Shown here: positions 6,972-9,563 of the stretch, piece after piece
Layout: each line of letters starts with the position of its first letter
Numbering within the stretch: position 1 is the first letter of the stretch
Source: CBDVBD01 sp965372135
Lineage (GTDB): Bacteria; Electryoneota; RPQS01; CBDVBD01
DNA: 9,563 bases
Direction: 5' to 3'
Assembly: GCA_965372135.1 (NCBI GenBank)
Contig: CBDVBD010000131.1
Span: forward strand, 1-9,563
Made by a program: the position numbers and the translations under genes
Notes under the pieces: generated by a model
Seen by the model: only the letters and a program-made list of their open reading frames with translations
Database searches by the model: none
Told to the model about the DNA's origin: nothing

Positions 6972-7000
6972 AATATACGAATTATTTAATTCAATTTCAA
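6972..7000 (-). promoter_or_regulatory. Promoter of the hydrolase-propeller gene
   Basis: On the minus strand, TTGAAA (7000-6995), a 17-bp spacer and TATATT (6977-6972). Transcription should start near 6965, leaving only about 25 bases of AT-rich leader without a recognisable SD. The -10 is identical to those of the other two promoters placed in the window. Confidence 0.6.
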
Positions 7001-7076
7001 GTGCTTTCACAAAAGATTACATTTTCTATAGCAATCGTCTTTATATCATCATAAATTCAATTTCTTTAAGTCCAGT

Positions 7077-7102
7077 GGTACATGGTCAACTAATATTGTA
7101 CC
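7077..7102. promoter_or_regulatory. Inverted repeat GGTACA/TGTACC between divergent promoters
   Basis: GGTACA (7077-7082) is complementary to TGTACC (7097-7102) across 14 bases, and the stem extends to GTGGTACA/TGTACC(C)AC with one bulged C. It ends 14 bp before the -35 of the beta-helix gene and lies upstream of the divergent promoter too. It is a candidate shared operator. Confidence 0.35.
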
Positions 7103-7116
7103 CACCAAAAAAGTGC

Positions 7117-7145
7117 TTGCATGTTGCCTTCCTGATGTTTATATT
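7117..7145 (+). promoter_or_regulatory. Promoter of the beta-helix gene
   Basis: TTGCAT (7117-7122), a 17-bp spacer and TATATT (7140-7145). The start of transcription is predicted at about 7152, giving a 5' UTR of about 90 bases that begins with the hairpin at 7153-7199. Confidence 0.6.
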
Positions 7146-7152
7146 GAAATGA

Positions 7153-7199
7153 AGGGGAATCCCTCCAACTCCTAACCTTCTACTGACTTCTATTCCCCT
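7153..7199 (+). repeat. 5'-terminal UTR hairpin AGGGGAAT/ATTCCCCT
   Basis: AGGGGAAT (7153-7160) pairs perfectly with ATTCCCCT (7192-7199), an 8-bp stem around a 31-base loop that is mostly pyrimidine and contains a single G. The stem starts within a base or two of the predicted transcription start and ends about 30 bases before the SD. In this place it could protect the mRNA 5' end, or act as a control structure. No known riboswitch core is recognised. Confidence 0.5.
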
Positions 7200-7241
7200 A
7201 TCTCGTGGCATTGGGCGGTCATCTGATAAAGGATTCGAGCC

Positions 7242-9563
7242 ATGCAGTGGTTTTTTCGTGCTTTTCCCCATTTCATTCATTGTTATCGGACTCTATCTGT
7301 TATTGCGGCAGTAGTGTTTTTTTGTCCGTTGCTATTTGCTGACACTACCTGGGTAGCGGGGGATGTGTATGGTGTATGGGACACAACCGGGAGTCCCTTT
7401 ATGGTGACCGACACTATCACGGTGCCATTAGACTCCACACTGGAAATCCGACCAGGTGTGGAAATCTGGTTTCTGGATCAGGAAATCCGGCGGACGCCTA
7501 TTTATGTATATGGACGGCTGTTAGCTGTGGGAGAAGAAAGTGACTCGATTTATTTTTTTTCACCGGGAGCTGGTTTTAGCGGTATCAGCAATGGATATAT
7601 TTACGGTACCGAAATCCGCTTCGAGTATTGCGTGATTGATTCAATGCGTTATCGCATTTTATCATGGAATGGTCATACCACCATCCTCCACAGTCGAATT
7701 CATGGAGCCGCAACCATCTTAGATTGCATGGATGAAAACGACACCCTACAATATAACAATTTTCACTCACAGTGGGGTGGCGGGGGATGGATATATTATT
7801 ATACCGGCAACTTGGTATTTCAACATAATCGAGGATTGAACATAGTCCTGCGTGTTGTTGGTGGTCAGACTGCGCCGGTATTTGATAATCACCTGCTTTC
7901 TTTGGATTTTACAAGTGGCTCTGTTGCTGAGGTTTTTGATAATGAAACGTCTTATATGTACATTACTGCGACCAACACCCATTTACATCACAATCAAATA
8001 ACAGGGCGTTTATATATTACTAATGCAAGCCCTGTTGTTGAACATAATTATATTGGGGGTGGAATTAACGCCACGTGGGCTCAGTCAATCATTAGAGAAA
8101 ATACAATCTACTTTCAAGTTGATCTCAATTCCTGTAGTAGTAATTTGTATAAAAACCTGGTGATATCCCCATGGGGTCCTAGTTCTGCAATAGCGCTAAC
8201 AGGATATGGAACTAATCTTATCCAGAGTAATACCATAATTTTCCATCGCTATGGAATTTCGTCATCAGCAGCAAGTATCACAAATTTGGCGATCAATAAT
8301 ATCTTTGTAGGGGACGAGGTGAATAGTACCGGCGTTTATTGCCTCAATGATTCGTTGACAATTCGCTACAACGATTTTCACCGTGTGAACACCGTGGTTA
8401 ATGGTTGTGAGTTGGATACCGGTAACATTTTCCTTGATCCACAGTTTCGGGGTGGTTATCCCTTCGATTATGGGTTACAAGCCAATTCCCCCTGCATCGA
8501 CGCCGGTGATCCCGCGTTACCAATGGATCCTGATAGTACCCGGTCGGATATGGGTGCCTATTATTACGATCAACTAATCGATCAACCGCCAGCGTTGGTT
8601 TCACCGCCGGAAGTCAACGCCCAGCTTGGAAGATTACTGCGTTATGTGGCACGAGCTACCGATGACAACGGTCCTCTACAGTTTGGATTCTGGGATCTTC
8701 CACCTTGGTTAAACATCGAAACAGGATTGGGTCTGGATTGGGTGGCGGACAGTGCGGCAATATCTGGTACCGTGCCTTTAGAACAAGAGAATTTCAGCTT
8801 CGGGGTCTGGGTAGAGGATGGTCTGGCGCAGCGGGATTCCCAGGAAGTCACGGTATTAGTCAGCCACTATACTATATTGGCAGGGAATCTAACCGGGGTA
8901 TTGACAGTGGCGGAGTCACCGTATCTTGCGGTGGAAGACTTGATCGTTCCCCAAGGGGATAGTCTGCGGATTGAGCCCGGAGTGGAAATCAGATTTAAAT
9001 GGTACAATCACCCGGATCTTCAATTGCGCATGGTTGTCTGGGGGTCATTAAGTGCAATGGGAACGGAAGACGATACCATTCGTTTCCTGCCTGAATTTGA
9101 AGATTCACTGGGGGCTTGGCGGGGGATTTGGTGTGTGGGACTTCCAGAAGATACTATAAATGTTGAATATGCCTATTTTTCCAATGCACAATACTGTGTT
9201 GTGGCGGACTCCTTGAGGAGGATAAAGGTTAGACACTGCCGATTCGTGGATTCCTATAAGGGAATAGCTGTATACAACAATTCTTGGGCAGTTGTGGATA
9301 GCTGCCAATTCCATGTGTATAATACTCATCTTTATCTTTCAAATATGTTTGTGTATGTGCTCTCCTCTTCTGCTAATGTTACTAATTGTTATTCCGAGTT
9401 TCCTTCAGAGTATAACTACGGAAGCCATATAGCTTTCAGTGGTGGCTCTCAGGGTTTTGTCCAGGGATGTACTTTTATTGGGGGACGAGACGGTCACTTT
9501 GAATATTCAAGCTATGGAGTGTTTATTGGTAATGTGATAATGAACACCTATAATAAAATAATC
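7242..9563 (+). CDS. Secreted parallel beta-helix repeat protein, N-terminal part (open at right edge)
   Basis: From ATG 7242 the frame runs 774 codons without a stop to the window end. AAAGGA (7228-7233) lies 8 bases before the ATG, and an in-frame TAA at 7227-7229 rules out a longer start. Residues 1-33 form a signal peptide (hydrophobic 18-32, LFA cleavage). Residues 66-108 (TLEIRPGVEIWF, IYVYGRLLAVG, DSIYFFSP) and 574-617 (SLRIEPGVEIRF, MVVWGSLSAMG, DTIRFLP) are two copies of the cap module that often starts right-handed beta-helix domains. After the first, coil turns with N/H/I ladders run to about 395, ending in NIFLDPQFRGG, NSPCIDAGDPALPMDPD and SDMGAYYYDQ (396-444), a usual closing motif. 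Residues 448-540 form an Ig/PIG-like domain. A second helix is in progress at the edge. Family members bind or cleave polysaccharides or act as adhesins; no catalytic site is identifiable. It is divergent from the hydrolase-propeller gene. A sorting domain, if any, lies outside. Confidence 0.85.
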   Translation, partial: MQWFFRAFPHFIHCYRTLSVIAAVVFFCPLLFADTTWVAGDVYGVWDTTGSPFMVTDTITVPLDSTLEIRPGVEIWFLDQEIRRTPIYVYGRLLAVGEESDSIYFFSPGAGFSGISNGYIYGTEIRFEYCVIDSMRYRILSWNGHTTILHSRIHGAATILDCMDENDTLQYNNFHSQWGGGGWIYYYTGNLVFQHNRGLNIVLRVVGGQTAPVFDNHLLSLDFTSGSVAEVFDNETSYMYITATNTHLHHNQITGRLYITNASPVVEHNYIGGGINATWAQSIIRENTIYFQVDLNSCSSNLYKNLVISPWGPSSAIALTGYGTNLIQSNTIIFHRYGISSSAASITNLAINNIFVGDEVNSTGVYCLNDSLTIRYNDFHRVNTVVNGCELDTGNIFLDPQFRGGYPFDYGLQANSPCIDAGDPALPMDPDSTRSDMGAYYYDQLIDQPPALVSPPEVNAQLGRLLRYVARATDDNGPLQFGFWDLPPWLNIETGLGLDWVADSAAISGTVPLEQENFSFGVWVEDGLAQRDSQEVTVLVSHYTILAGNLTGVLTVAESPYLAVEDLIVPQGDSLRIEPGVEIRFKWYNHPDLQLRMVVWGSLSAMGTEDDTIRFLPEFEDSLGAWRGIWCVGLPEDTINVEYAYFSNAQYCVVADSLRRIKVRHCRFVDSYKGIAVYNNSWAVVDSCQFHVYNTHLYLSNMFVYVLSSSANVTNCYSEFPSEYNYGSHIAFSGGSQGFVQGCTFIGGRDGHFEYSSYGVFIGNVIMNTYNKII

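Larger units (their letters stand above)
6941..7241. other. Divergent intergenic control region of about 300 bp
   Basis: It lies between the divergent hydrolase-propeller and beta-helix genes. It holds two outward-facing promoters, about 120 bp apart at their -35 elements, with an inverted repeat between them, and the 5' UTR hairpin of the plus-strand gene. I see no small gene; a 64-codon minus-strand frame across 7086-7280 overlaps these elements and has no RBS or recognisable content. Confidence 0.7.

Noticed and set aside
7086..7280. Minus-strand frame of 64 codons
   Set aside because: It overlaps the promoter, the UTR hairpin and the start of the beta-helix gene, with no RBS and no recognisable content.

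Overview
This window comes from an uncultivated-type bacterium that is probably a member of the FCB superphylum (Bacteroidota, Calditrichota, KSB1, Zixibacteria, Marinimicrobia and relatives). The best evidence is the C-terminus of the protein at 540-2024. It carries the YPNPFNPTT...GIYFV motif set of a type IX secretion (Por) sorting domain. Long secreted repeat proteins of the FG-GAP, beta-propeller and beta-helix kinds surround it. The exact phylum cannot be fixed from this sequence.

Layout from left to right. (i) 1-385, minus strand: the 5' part of a secreted FG-GAP/VCBS-repeat protein that runs off the left edge. (ii) 386-539: a gene-free stretch with two adjacent imperfect or interrupted hairpins of dispersed-repeat type. 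(iii) 540-2024, minus: a seven-repeat beta-propeller protein with a T9SS sorting tail. (iv) 2089-4224, minus: a 711-aa glycoside-hydrolase-like TIM-barrel protein without a signal peptide. (v) 4225-4606: a control region with a promoter, a 14-bp palindrome, a two-hairpin island and a terminator. (vi) 4610-6940, minus: a secreted chimera of an alpha/beta-hydrolase-like domain, FN3, a beta-propeller and a second FN3-like domain. (vii) 6941-7241: a divergent promoter region. (viii) 7242-9563, plus: the first 774 codons of a secreted parallel beta-helix protein that is open at the right edge.

Probable transcription units. 6940-4607 is monocistronic and ends at the hairpin terminator at 4551-4581. 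The glycoside-hydrolase-like gene and the T9SS propeller gene probably form a two-gene operon (64-bp gap, same RBS style) driven from the promoter at 4360-4388. The FG-GAP gene may be a separate unit beyond the hairpins. The beta-helix gene is transcribed divergently. All three promoters I could place have the form TTGnnn-17 bp-TATATT.

The region looks like an accessory cluster for large exported or surface proteins, with one enzyme-like protein that may act on polysaccharide. I did not find a CRISPR array, tRNA, rRNA, transposase or recognised defence system. The most unusual items are the hydrolase-propeller chimera whose nucleophile elbow has lost its serine, the leaderless glycosidase-like protein among exported neighbours, and the structured 5' and intergenic DNA.
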